Origin: Phycisphaerales bacterium UBA7800
GTDB lineage: Bacteria; Planctomycetota; Phycisphaerae; Phycisphaerales; Phycisphaeraceae
NCBI GenBank assembly: GCA_002480565.1
Contig: DLCK01000019.1
Location: forward strand, 45,345-109,344
Length of the DNA stretch: 64,000 nucleotides
Direction of reading: 5' to 3'
The notes beneath the pieces are model-generated. The model made no database searches, was not told where the DNA came from, and was given only the letters and a program-made list of their open reading frames with translations. Position 1 is the stretch's first letter. Each line of letters starts with the position of its first letter. The translations under genes and the position numbers were made by a program. Positions 17,671-25,406 of the stretch are shown here, one piece after another.

Positions 17671-17775
17671 AAGCCGCCAGATGAGATCGTAGATCGAATC
17701 TGACGGGTCGGACCTCCATTGTGTGCAAGAAAACCCGTCAGATTCATTCCCGTGGGTCATTCATCTGGCGGCTTG
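17671..17775. repeat. AAGCCGCCAGATGA palindrome, copy 1
   Basis: A ~105-bp imperfect palindrome with outer arms AAGCCGCCAGATGA and TCATCTGGCGGCTT and inner arms GAATCTGACGGGT and ACCCGTCAGATTC. A second copy with the same arms is at 49318..49418. It has no coding capacity. Confidence 0.85.
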
Positions 17776-17821
17776 GATGGTGAAATTCAGTTTGGTGAAA
17801 ATAGCTGAATCAAGTGCAATC

Positions 17822-18697
17822 TCAACTCTTCCGTGCATCGCGTAACCGCTCATACACCTCACGCGGCACCTGCTGTGAACCAAGCTGCACGGGTTTGCGG
17901 TCACCATGAAAATCACTGCCCCCGGAAGTCAGCAGCTTAAACTGCTTGGCTAACTTTTCGTACTGGGCAACCAGCGCTGGCGTGTGATCACTGTGACGGG
18001 TTTCAATGCCATCAAGTCCCATGTCAGTCAGACGCTTGATGGCATGTTCCAACTCCTCAGGGTCGGGCATCACCAGTTGAACCGGATGCGCCACGATGGC
18101 CAAGCCACCTGCATGATGGATCGCATCGATTGCTTCCTGGGGCTGTAAATAGTCACGGCGGATAAAGGCAGGGGCACCAAATTTCAGATACTTGGTAAAC
18201 GCATCGGAGACACTCTTGGCATAGCTCTTGGCAACAAGCACCTGAGCGATGTGAGGCCGACCAATGATCAAGGTTCCCTGACGGTTGGCTAATTCTTCGA
18301 CTTCGTCATAGCTGATACGAACGCCCAGCTCTTGAAGTTTCTCGACCATCGCAGGATTGCGACTGTTGCGCGCTTCACGCATCCGGTCAGAAATTTTGCC
18401 AAGCTCCGAATCGTCATGACGCACAAACAGACCCAGAATATGCAGCGTCCCGCGACGTCGTTCCACGCCGTCGGTATCAATCCGTGGCCCGGGGTCGGCT
18501 GAGATTTCAATGCCCGGGACAAAGTCGATCCCGACTCCTTTGCATGCCGTTTCACAGGCTTGCAGACCATTGGTGCTGTCATGATCCGTCAGTGCCAAGG
18601 CAGACAAACCAATCTTGGCTGCCAATGCAGGCAGGTCTTCCGGTGGCACCGTTCCATCGGATGCCGTGGAGTGACAATGTAAATCCACACAAGTCAT
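17822..18697 (-). CDS. PHP-domain phosphoesterase (TrpH/RNase AM-like)
   Basis: 291 residues from ATG 18697, where the family N-terminus begins (MTCVDLHCHSTASDGT); the frame is open to 18760. PHP metal-binding motifs are visible: DLHCHS, ALTDHDST, GIEIS, HILGL, RPHIAQ, VAHPVQL and the C-terminal GGSDFHGD. These trinuclear-metal enzymes of the YciV group remove nucleotides from RNA or 3',5'-bisnucleotides. It is alone between the rpsA terminator and a long palindrome. Exact substrate cannot be decided from sequence. Confidence 0.9.
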   Translation of the reverse strand: MTCVDLHCHSTASDGTVPPEDLPALAAKIGLSALALTDHDSTNGLQACETACKGVGIDFVPGIEISADPGPRIDTDGVERRRGTLHILGLFVRHDDSELGKISDRMREARNSRNPAMVEKLQELGVRISYDEVEELANRQGTLIIGRPHIAQVLVAKSYAKSVSDAFTKYLKFGAPAFIRRDYLQPQEAIDAIHHAGGLAIVAHPVQLVMPDPEELEHAIKRLTDMGLDGIETRHSDHTPALVAQYEKLAKQFKLLTSGGSDFHGDRKPVQLGSQQVPREVYERLRDARKS

Positions 18698-18779
18698 AGG
18701 ATCAGAATCGTAGGGGAAAATGCGAGGTTTGTGAAATGACCGACCACATTGAGCAGTCACAACAACTATTTTGAGACAT

Positions 18780-18813
18780 AAAAAAAGCGGAGACCGTTTC
18801 CGATCTCCGCTTT
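18780..18813 (-). terminator. Intrinsic terminator downstream of rpsA
   Basis: GCGGAGA (18787-18793) and TCTCCGC (18804-18810) form a stem extended by AAA/TTT; on the minus strand it is followed by seven T. It lies about 140 bases after the rpsA stop, next to another inverted repeat around 18886 (CTAAACCGCAAGCGGTTGAG). Confidence 0.85.
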
Positions 18814-18950
18814 GGGTTATTTAATTGTCTTTGTCACGCGAGTTTGACCATGATGGTTTTGTCGCGTGGGTTGGAGCGCTAAACCGCAAGCGGTTGAGCC
18901 GCGAAAGTCTCCCGAATTCTCGGGGGTAAACTTCCGGGGGCTTCCGGGGG

Positions 18951-20735
18951 TTAGCTGGACTTGGTGCCGCCGGGGCCGAAGGTGATCTTGTCGGTACCCA
19001 TGGCGCCGTGGGTATCCATACCACCGGTGAGGTTCTGCTTTTCGAGCTTCGCTTCGCCGCGTGCTGCATCGCCTTCTTCGGGGTCTGCCGTCCACTGTGC
19101 ACGTTTGAGTGACAGGCCGATCTTGCGATCGTCCAGGTCCACACGCAGGATTTTGACTTCGACGTCTTCGCCGACCTTGACAATGTCCTGCGGGTTTTCG
19201 ACCTTGTGGTCAGCCAGTTCGGAGATGTGCAGCAGGCCTTCGAGATCGTCTTCCAATTCGACGAACACGCCGAAGTTGGTGATCTTGGTGACCTTACCCT
19301 GCACGATCATACCAGGCTGGTAATGCGTGGGGATGGCTTCTGCCCAGGGGTCTTCGGTCATCTGCTTGAGGCCCAGTGCAACGCGTTGCTTGGACTGGTC
19401 GACTTCCAACACGACGCAGCGTGTGTTGTCGCCCTTCTTGAGCAGTTCGTTGGGATGGGTGAGCTTCTTGGTCCAGCTGATGTCGGACACGTGAAGAAGA
19501 CCGTCGATACCTGGTTCGATTTCGACAAACGCACCGTAGCTGGTGAGGTTGCGGATCTTGCCTTCGACGACCGTGCCGGGAGGATATTTCTCAGCAACAA
19601 GGTCCCAAGGATTGACTTCGACCTGCTTCATGCCCAGGCTGATTTCCTGCTTGTCCTTGTTGATGTCAAGCACAACGACTTCGACCTCTTCGCCGATGGA
19701 GACCATCTCGGAGGGGTGGTTGATGCGCTTGGTCCAGGACATTTCGGAGATGTGGACCAGACCTTCGACACCTTCTTCGAGTTTGACGAATGCACCGTAG
19801 GACATGATGTTGGTGACGTGACCGCTGATGCGGGCATTGACTGGATACTTGGATTCGACTTCGTCCCAGGGGCTTGCATCTTTCTGCTTGAGTCCCAGGG
19901 CGATCTTGCCTTTGTCCTGCTCGATGGAGAGGATTTTGACTTCGATTTCCTGATCGATCTTGAGCATGTCTGAAGGATGGTTGATGCGACCCCATGACAT
20001 GTCGGTGATGTGCAGCAAGCCGTCGATGCCGCCCAGGTCGACGAATGCACCAAAGTCAGCGATGTTCTTGACAACACCCTTGACGAGGTCGCCTTCGTTG
20101 ACGTTGTCGAGCAGACGCTTGCGGGCTTCTGCACGTTCGTCTTCGATGAGCTTACGACGGGAGATGACGATGTTGCGACGTTCTTCGTCGATCTTGAGGA
20201 TCTGGGCTTCAATGGTCTGCCCGATGAAGTCGCCGATATCGCCAGGGCGACGGATGTCGACCTGTGAGGCAGGCAGGAAGACCGGGACACCGATGTCCAC
20301 GAGCAGTCCGCCCTTGATTTTACGCATGACTTTACCGTTGACGACATCGCCTTCGGCATTTTCAGTGATGATGCGTTCCCAACCGCGGATGCGATCGGCT
20401 TTACGCTTGGACACGAGGATGTCGCCTGTGTCTGATTCGATATCCAGAAGCAGGACTTCGACGGCATCGCCGATTTCAACTTCTTCGGGATTGTCGAATT
20501 CGTTGCGACGCAGGGTGCCTTCACTCTTAAGACCGACTTCAACGAGGAAGTCATCGCCAGCCCGACCGATGATTTTACCGGTGAGGATGGTGCCGGAGTT
20601 GAGGTCATCGGTGATGGCGCCCAGCAGGGACTCCATATCACCTGAAGCGACCGCCGCACCCAGCTCAGCTTCGAGCATGTTCAGTGCTTCGTCGTCTTCA
20701 ATACCCAGCGTTGCAATTAGATTCTTGTTTACCAT
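18951..20735 (-). CDS. rpsA: Ribosomal protein bS1
   Basis: 594 residues with six consecutive S1 RNA-binding folds, from GTILTGKIIGRAGDDFLVEV to GMIVQGKVTKITNFGVFVEL. Repeats 3-6 share the GAFVxLxxGxxGLxHxSxMSW pattern and lie about 87 residues apart. S1 brings mRNA to the 30S subunit. The C-terminal tail is glycine-rich (GGMDTHGAMGTD) and differs from that of enterobacterial S1. The region before ATG 20735 (ATTTCTC) has no Shine-Dalgarno sequence. In E. coli rpsA also lacks a good one and is autoregulated, so the same may hold here. Confidence 0.95.
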   Translation of the reverse strand: MVNKNLIATLGIEDDEALNMLEAELGAAVASGDMESLLGAITDDLNSGTILTGKIIGRAGDDFLVEVGLKSEGTLRRNEFDNPEEVEIGDAVEVLLLDIESDTGDILVSKRKADRIRGWERIITENAEGDVVNGKVMRKIKGGLLVDIGVPVFLPASQVDIRRPGDIGDFIGQTIEAQILKIDEERRNIVISRRKLIEDERAEARKRLLDNVNEGDLVKGVVKNIADFGAFVDLGGIDGLLHITDMSWGRINHPSDMLKIDQEIEVKILSIEQDKGKIALGLKQKDASPWDEVESKYPVNARISGHVTNIMSYGAFVKLEEGVEGLVHISEMSWTKRINHPSEMVSIGEEVEVVVLDINKDKQEISLGMKQVEVNPWDLVAEKYPPGTVVEGKIRNLTSYGAFVEIEPGIDGLLHVSDISWTKKLTHPNELLKKGDNTRCVVLEVDQSKQRVALGLKQMTEDPWAEAIPTHYQPGMIVQGKVTKITNFGVFVELEDDLEGLLHISELADHKVENPQDIVKVGEDVEVKILRVDLDDRKIGLSLKRAQWTADPEEGDAARGEAKLEKQNLTGGMDTHGAMGTDKITFGPGGTKSS

Positions 20736-21144
20736 GAGAAATGTACCATTCTGTCAATTGTGACACTTACCCGGCCTGTCAACGCAACAGACTACCGCGG
20801 GTCGCTGGGCAATGTGTATTGGAGGGTCTTGATTACCAATACCCTGTGACACAATCCCAGCCTGATTGAGCATTTGCACGGACACCGCACGCGCGGCGTT
20901 TAAGCCGTGAAAATGGCAAAGAGTCAGATTGTAGCATGACCCAAGCGGATTGTCATGTGTTTGTGGAGAGTTTGTGGAATATGAATGATTGAAAAAAAGG
21001 AGATTACAACTCTGGCAAGGGCCGGTTTCTGCACGCGATGTAAACGCTCAGTGATGGATCGCTGTCTTTGAACCGACTTGCCGTTTTACTGGCTGATTGT
21101 CCGGCATCGGTTTGAGGTTTTTTTTGCAATTGGATCGACAGGTT
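20736..21144. other. Intergenic region upstream of rpsA
   Basis: About 410 bases without a credible gene. On the rpsA strand there are two TTGACA hexamers (near 20753-20758 and 20774-20779) but no convincing -10 box at proper distance. A T-rich stretch near 21119-21127 may end transcription on the plus strand, but no stem of good quality precedes it. I see no repeat of the families found elsewhere. Confidence 0.4.
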
Positions 21145-21516
21145 TTAGCTGATCATCGCCTTGCCGACCATTCGCAGTCGGGGGCGGCGAGCGTCATTGT
21201 TTTGTGGTTCATCCAGGCATCCCAGTGAAAACTCACAGCCTTGCAGGTGCCATTCGCGCAGGAATTGCATGGTCGCTGCTGCAAGCCAGTCGCACTCGGC
21301 TTCCTCGTTTTCGGGCTTGCCGAAGTGGTGTCGCCATGCATGCCAGTATTCATGGAGAATCACATCCAGCCGGCGATGGATTGGGACTGACTCGTCGATC
21401 CAAATGGTGGTGGTCGCAAAATCGATCAGACCATCAAGTGAGATACCTGTGACTGGATGCACCAGTTGCCGGGTTTTGTGAACGTCGTAGGCATATGGCC
21501 CCACCGTCAGATGCAT
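21145..21516 (-). CDS. Small HEXXH metallopeptidase-like protein (IrrE/ImmA-like)
   Basis: 123 residues. DVILHEYWHAWRHH gives a zinc-binding HEXXH (H55, E56, H59), preceded by IWIDESVP and a helix as in ImmA/IrrE (M78-like) peptidases. About 20 residues later EEAECDWLAAATMQF resembles the helix that supplies the third ligand. Classical members are joined to or adjacent to a helix-turn-helix repressor; none is encoded here. The gene after it upstream on the same strand (21588) is unrecognised. It could be a regulatory protease or a metalloprotein without protease activity. Confidence 0.65.
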   Translation of the reverse strand: MHLTVGPYAYDVHKTRQLVHPVTGISLDGLIDFATTTIWIDESVPIHRRLDVILHEYWHAWRHHFGKPENEEAECDWLAAATMQFLREWHLQGCEFSLGCLDEPQNNDARRPRLRMVGKAMIS

Positions 21517-21587
21517 GTTGGATACCCCTTAAATATACCGAACATTGATTGGTATACTCTAGCGGGTAGGGCAGCGGATCACAAGGA

Positions 21588-21995
21588 TTATTCGTCAGGA
21601 TTGGCCGGTTTGTTTTTCGGCGGGGGTTTGGTGCCGGGGCTGTAACGGCGATTGTCTTTGGCAGCAAAACGCTTGGGTGCTGCAGGATTGGAAGGCGATT
21701 TGGATTCTTTGCTGACGGTTTTCTTTACGGGTTCTTGCTGATCTTCGCTTGGCCAATTCGCTTGCGCTTCTTGTTCGCTGAGGCGTTTGAGCATTAATTC
21801 AGCAAAGTCCTGCTGGAAAGCTTGTGGGAAGGACATGAGTATCGCTGCCTGCAATTCACGTGGTTGATGCCCCAGCCAACTGAAAACGCGATCAGCAATT
21901 GTTTTGCGGTCAATGCCTGACCACTGGCTCATCTCATCGACGAACTCCTTGGCCTGGTCTGAGACGTGAAGCACATTAAACCGACGCTTATTCAT
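21588..21995 (-). CDS. Hypothetical protein with basic disordered tail
   Basis: 135 residues. The first 80 look like a compact helical domain (FVDEMSQWSGIDRKTIADRV, HQPRELQAAILMSFPQAF), possibly a small DNA-binding or anti-toxin-like fold. Residues 85-135 are low-complexity and rich in K, P, S (KESKSPSNPAAPKRFA ... TKPPPKNKPAN). No family is recognised. It is 71 bases upstream of the HEXXH gene on the same strand, so the two may form a unit. If so, its helical domain could be the regulator the protease acts on; this is speculation. Confidence 0.6.
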   Translation of the reverse strand: MNKRRFNVLHVSDQAKEFVDEMSQWSGIDRKTIADRVFSWLGHQPRELQAAILMSFPQAFQQDFAELMLKRLSEQEAQANWPSEDQQEPVKKTVSKESKSPSNPAAPKRFAAKDNRRYSPGTKPPPKNKPANPDE

Positions 21996-22346
21996 ATTTG
22001 ATATGGTCGTGTTTTTTTGTGTGAATGCAAGTGTCTAATTATTCGCTATATAGAATACAAGTGGTATAAAAATAACACACAATATATTGACGTGTACACA
22101 TGTGATTGTATAATCAAATCGCTTCATGTTTTTGTCAGACGCACTGGCAGTTTGCGCGAGGCCTTTCGGTGGACGTTCAATCTTGGGTGCCTTGGAGTAG
22201 GGGGGCGTCTTAGGCATACTTTGATTGGGATTCAGCACGGGGCAAAATAACATCGTACCCGGGGCAATCTGGCCAAAGGGGTCGGGAAAAACGCGAAGCA
22301 TGATCATCAACGGAAGTCCGGTGGCTGTCCGTTGAATCCTATACTG
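21996..22346. other. Gene-poor AT-rich stretch with possible small RNA
   Basis: From 22010 to 22130 the DNA is clearly more AT-rich than its surroundings. From about 22140 it becomes GC-rich, and this part leads on the plus strand into a strong terminator at 22347 with no plus-strand gene in front of it. A 91-codon minus-strand frame (22035..22310) exists but has no features of a protein. A small plus-strand RNA ending at 22381 would explain the terminator. Confidence 0.35.
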
Positions 22347-22381
22347 CTCCGAGTTTCCGCAAGGCAGCTCGGAGTTTTTTT
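22347..22381 (+). terminator. Orphan intrinsic terminator
   Basis: CTCCGAG (22347-22353) and CTCGGAG (22368-22374) with a 14-nt loop, followed by seven T. No plus-strand coding gene precedes it within 350 bases. Confidence 0.8.
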
Positions 22382-22448
22382 ATCATCCCAAATCAACGAT
22401 GGGCTCTGTTGTTTTGAGTGCCATCAGTCAAGTGTATCGCTCCTTGGA

Positions 22449-22572
22449 TCAGGCAAACGCATGTACGTTTGTTGCCTTAGCGAGCCGGCTCGTGTCGAGC
22501 CGGGATTGAGCGAAGCTCAAATTCAGGACACAAACAACATGTTTGATACCGAAATTTTCTCCAGCTACGGAT
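22449..22572 (+). repeat. Dispersed GCAAACGCATGTACG element, half copy
   Basis: This 124-bp segment is almost identical to the minus-strand sequence of 42631..42755, including CGAGCCGGCTCGTGTCGAGC and AACAACATGTTTGATACCG. It contains only one of the two terminal inverted repeats; after CTACGGAT the sequence changes to an unrelated hairpin. Confidence 0.85.
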
Positions 22573-22645
22573 GACGCGCGAGCTGTCAGCTCGCGGCTAT
22601 TGAACCTGCTTTTTCAATAGTCGCAGGCTGACTTGCGTGCGCGTC
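22573..22645. repeat. GACGCGC hairpin joined to the half element
   Basis: GACGCGCGAGCTGTCAGC...GGCTATTGAA is inverted as TTCAATAGTCGCAGGCTG...GCGCGTC across an 8-base centre. It directly abuts the half copy of the dispersed element and may have replaced its right half. Confidence 0.7.
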
Positions 22646-22742
22646 AGACGCTGCATCTGAATGAAAAACGCTCAAGAGATACTCAGCCATACTTGTGTGT
22701 CAGTGCTGTATTTGACTGATAAATGCTCTGGCGATGCGCATG

Positions 22743-22773
22743 AAAAAGGCTGTGACCTGAGAGGATCACAGCC
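22743..22773 (-). terminator. Intrinsic terminator downstream of rplU
   Basis: GGCTGTGA (22748-22755) and TCACAGCC (22766-22773) form an 8-bp stem, followed on the minus strand by five T. It lies about 90 bases after the rplU stop. Confidence 0.8.
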
Positions 22774-22865
22774 TTGGTGTTCTGTCTGTATTTCGAGCAG
22801 GTCTCGCGTTTTGAGACGCAAACCTTGAGCCTAAACCCTTGCCAGAGTCAATCTGGCGAAGTTGG

Positions 22866-23186
22866 TTATGCAGCCTGGATCGAGGTGATCTTGACGCTGA
22901 TGTAGGGCTGACGGTGACCATTGCGACGCTTGTAACCCTTGCGGCGCTTGAACTTGGTGATGATGATCTTTTCGCCGGACTCTTCGGAAAGAATGTCAGC
23001 GGTGACCTTGGCACCCGCGACGGTCGGCTGACCAATCTTGGAGTCTTCACCTTCGCCACCGACGAACAGGACCGTATCAAAGGTCAGCGTCGCGACGTCT
23101 TCGGACAACTCACGATTAGCGACTTTGATGATATCGCCTTCGGAGACTTGAATTTGATTACCGAGATCTTCGATGACTGCAAACAT
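22866..23186 (-). CDS. rplU: Ribosomal protein bL21
   Basis: 106 residues. MFAVIEDLGNQIQVSEGDII is the standard N-terminus, and the C-terminal half has the rRNA-binding KFKRRKGYKRRNGHRQPY signature. It is a core 50S protein. AAGGTGAT is positioned before ATG 23186. Unusual point: rpmA (bL27), normally the next gene, is absent; a terminator follows instead. A good promoter is seen upstream (23231..23259). Confidence 0.96.
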   Translation of the reverse strand: MFAVIEDLGNQIQVSEGDIIKVANRELSEDVATLTFDTVLFVGGEGEDSKIGQPTVAGAKVTADILSEESGEKIIITKFKRRKGYKRRNGHRQPYISVKITSIQAA

Positions 23187-23230
23187 GGCATCACCTTCTA
23201 TAATTAGCTGTTAAACAATTCGAGCCGAGC

Positions 23231-23259
23231 AATATATCAGAATCGTTGAGGTAATGCAA
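23231..23259 (-). promoter_or_regulatory. Sigma-70 type promoter of rplU
   Basis: On the minus strand TTGCAT (23254-23259) and TATATT (23231-23236) are separated by 17 bases, about 45 bases before the start codon. Confidence 0.6.
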
Positions 23260-23441
23260 GGGGGATGTGAATTGACGGTGCATAACGTTCCATGGCCATT
23301 CTCTGATAAATGAACGCAACCCATCAATAACACTCTAACCTTCGTGATCAAAGGGTTCGCGTGTTTGCTGATATGAGCCAACTTTCTTAAAGTTGTATTT
23401 AACTACTCATCAACTCACATTGAATATCCGGGATCCTTCAA

Positions 23442-24215
23442 TTGCGTGAATCCGTCAAAGCCGTTTTCAGTGTCATTCTGATGTTTGCCATAATTCCGGT
23501 AATGATCAGTTTCCTCCCTATTGTTTCAGATGATATTCCACCAGAGTCACGATGGTTTATGCGTGTATGGGGAGGCAGTTTTTCATTCATCGCATTAGTG
23601 ATCATTCTCAAATTACATTGGAAGAAGGATGCCTCATTAGATCATCTCAAACTGCTCACGAAAAAGTATTTTAACTCAGACGGTTTTGGTTTTATACCGA
23701 CGACTACATCTGTGAACGGCAGTGGTTATTTGCTGGTCTATTTTCAAAACCAATTTGATCATCCCTGCCATGCTTGTATTGCCATTCGTCCAGGTGTTAA
23801 TTTTTTTATGAATCGAGCCAATATCCAAACTTATATCTTCAATGTGAAATGCCCAGCTATGGGGTATGGCGTGGTTCAAATGCCTATTGGACTACCCCGT
23901 AAAGTCCAAGGTAAAAAACAAACTTTCGAAGTCGGATGTTCCGTTCAATACCCGCAAGGTAAAGGCCAACGTGTTTGTTTTAACGATGGAATTTACCTAC
24001 GGGCTAATAGTCAGTTTAAAGATGAATTTGGTACTGCATTGAAGGTTGCCAGCGTTGCAAGTGGATCTGTTTTGTCCATTGTCACAAGCAAACCTGCCAG
24101 TATCGTACTGAAGTTGCCTGATCATGTGGCTGAGCAGTTGTCGCACCCGCCAACACAAACGCTTCGTATTTTATGGCAGTCCGGTGATCCACCACTTCAA
24201 CCTGATAACAAGTAG
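23442..24215 (+). CDS. Membrane-anchored hypothetical protein
   Basis: 257 residues from TTG 23442, or about 244 from ATG 23481; GGGAT upstream of the TTG is a weak ribosome site. Two hydrophobic segments occur at about residues 6-27 and 45-60. The remaining ~190 residues are probably an all-beta domain exposed outside or inside (DGFGFIPTTTSVNGSGYLLV, NVKCPAMGYGVVQMPIG). No family recognised. It is convergent with the HD-domain gene: its stop at 24215 touches the other gene's stop at 24216. Confidence 0.65.
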   Translation: MRESVKAVFSVILMFAIIPVMISFLPIVSDDIPPESRWFMRVWGGSFSFIALVIILKLHWKKDASLDHLKLLTKKYFNSDGFGFIPTTTSVNGSGYLLVYFQNQFDHPCHACIAIRPGVNFFMNRANIQTYIFNVKCPAMGYGVVQMPIGLPRKVQGKKQTFEVGCSVQYPQGKGQRVCFNDGIYLRANSQFKDEFGTALKVASVASGSVLSIVTSKPASIVLKLPDHVAEQLSHPPTQTLRILWQSGDPPLQPDNK

Positions 24216-25223
24216 TCACTCGCTGACCTTCGTCGGATCAGGGCGGTAGAGTCTTGTTTCCAAGGCCCAGATTTTTTCGGTGAAGTTGCCACCAGCCTGC
24301 TCAGTTTGATCACCTTCGGGCTTTTCGTCATCGCTGCGGCTGCTGGAAATCGACATCTGCATCTTGGCATCAAGGTCATCGAGGTGCGAGATAAAAATCG
24401 CTTCGGGAGTCGATGGGATTTTCAGGGCGCCGAATTCGGGCTTGCCATGATGGGACAGAATAATGTGTTCGAGGACCATCAGGATCGGCGTGGGGACTTT
24501 GGTGCCTTCGGCTTCGCAGATACGGGCATGGTCATGGAGCATGGTCAGGCCGCGACCGATGTGTCCGACGAGTTGGCCTTCGTCGGTGTAGCCAAAGCCG
24601 GTCTGCCAGGTCAGTTCGCTGGTCTTGCCCAGGTCATGCAGGAATAAGCCCATGAGGACAATGTCGCGATTCAGCTGCGGGTAGTGTTCGAGCATGCCGT
24701 CAGCGAGTTGCATGAGACTGAGCGTATGTTCGAGCAGTCCGCCGAGGTAGGCATGATGCAAGGTCATTGCAGCAGGGGCCACGCGGAACTTGTCCATCAA
24801 GTCCTTGTCAGCCATGTACGTATCAGCCAACGCTTTGATGGCAGGGTTTTCCAGCCCCATGATGAGCATGTACAGTTGGCTGAACATCTCTTCAATATCT
24901 CGCTGCGTGGTGGGCAGGAGCATCGCCAAATCTTCAGGTGTTGGTTCGATGGCAGCGATCTTCTGGATGATGACCTGCATCTCGCCTTGATACGGTTGGG
25001 TTTGACCTTCGAGCCAGACAAAGCCGTTGGTGGGCAGTTGGGCATACAACTCTTCGGTTGCGTTCCACATCCGCCCTGGGGCTCGTCCTGTGGCGTCTTG
25101 GAGCAGACACTTGAGGAAGGGTTTACCGGTACGGGTCTGACCCAGCTGACAGTTTTGGATGGCGTAGGTGCCATCAATGAACTGGTTGGGGCCGAACGAT
25201 TTGATGTTGATATGTTGTGCCAC
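24216..25223 (-). CDS. OB-fold/HD-domain 3'-5' exoribonuclease (YhaM-like)
   Basis: 335 residues from GTG 25223; the frame runs to 25307 but family homology begins near INIKSFGPNQFIDGTYAI. The N-terminal OB fold (LKCLLQDATGRAPGRMW, VWLEGQTQPYQGEMQV) binds nucleic acid, and the C-terminal HD domain has GGLLEHTLSLM, metal pair HD in LFLHDLGKTSEL, and HIILSHHGKPEFGA. This is the architecture of B. subtilis YhaM, which degrades RNA and ssDNA in 3'-5' direction. A charged stretch near the C-terminus (SRSDDEKPEGDQTEQ) looks disordered. The start is the least certain point. Confidence 0.88.
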   Translation of the reverse strand: MAQHINIKSFGPNQFIDGTYAIQNCQLGQTRTGKPFLKCLLQDATGRAPGRMWNATEELYAQLPTNGFVWLEGQTQPYQGEMQVIIQKIAAIEPTPEDLAMLLPTTQRDIEEMFSQLYMLIMGLENPAIKALADTYMADKDLMDKFRVAPAAMTLHHAYLGGLLEHTLSLMQLADGMLEHYPQLNRDIVLMGLFLHDLGKTSELTWQTGFGYTDEGQLVGHIGRGLTMLHDHARICEAEGTKVPTPILMVLEHIILSHHGKPEFGALKIPSTPEAIFISHLDDLDAKMQMSISSSRSDDEKPEGDQTEQAGGNFTEKIWALETRLYRPDPTKVSE

Positions 25224-25267
25224 GTGAGCATCGTAACCCCGGAAGCATTTGATGCCAAACGGCAGGG

Positions 25268-25368
25268 AGGCAGTAGTGAATAGGCAGTAGTGATTAGAGC
25301 AAGACAAATAACATCGAGTTGTACAAGTTGTCTTTATGACTTTTTCAAATCCCTAATCCCTAACCACT
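25268..25368. repeat. GTGATTAG / CTAATCCC inverted repeat
   Basis: GAGGCAGTAGTGAATAGGCAGTAGTGATTAG near 25265-25295 and TCCCTAATCCCTAACCACTT near 25350 are loosely inverted. It belongs to the same loose family as the hairpins at 46842, 52602 and 54484. No coding capacity. Confidence 0.45.
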
Positions 25369-25406
25369 TTTCATAAGCTTGATGTTCAAGGCGATCATCC
25401 TGCTAA

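Noticed and set aside
17671..17775. Palindrome as a second terminator for tRNA-Tyr
   Set aside because: The tRNA already has a strong terminator at 17599, no T-run follows the palindrome, and a second copy exists elsewhere; it is better viewed as a repeat element.
19206..20763. Long frames on both strands overlapping rpsA
   Set aside because: Shadow frames caused by the repeated, codon-biased S1 gene.
22035..22310. 91-codon minus-strand frame in the AT-rich gap
   Set aside because: Proline/methionine-rich N-terminus, then translation of an AT-rich stretch; no ribosome site, no domain. More likely non-coding DNA around a plus-strand RNA.
22332..22574. Open frame MNPILL... through the dispersed element
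   Set aside because: It is the translation of the repeat. The same residues (EPARVEPGLSEAQIQDTN) appear antisense at 42479..42760 because the repeat is copied, not because of a gene family.
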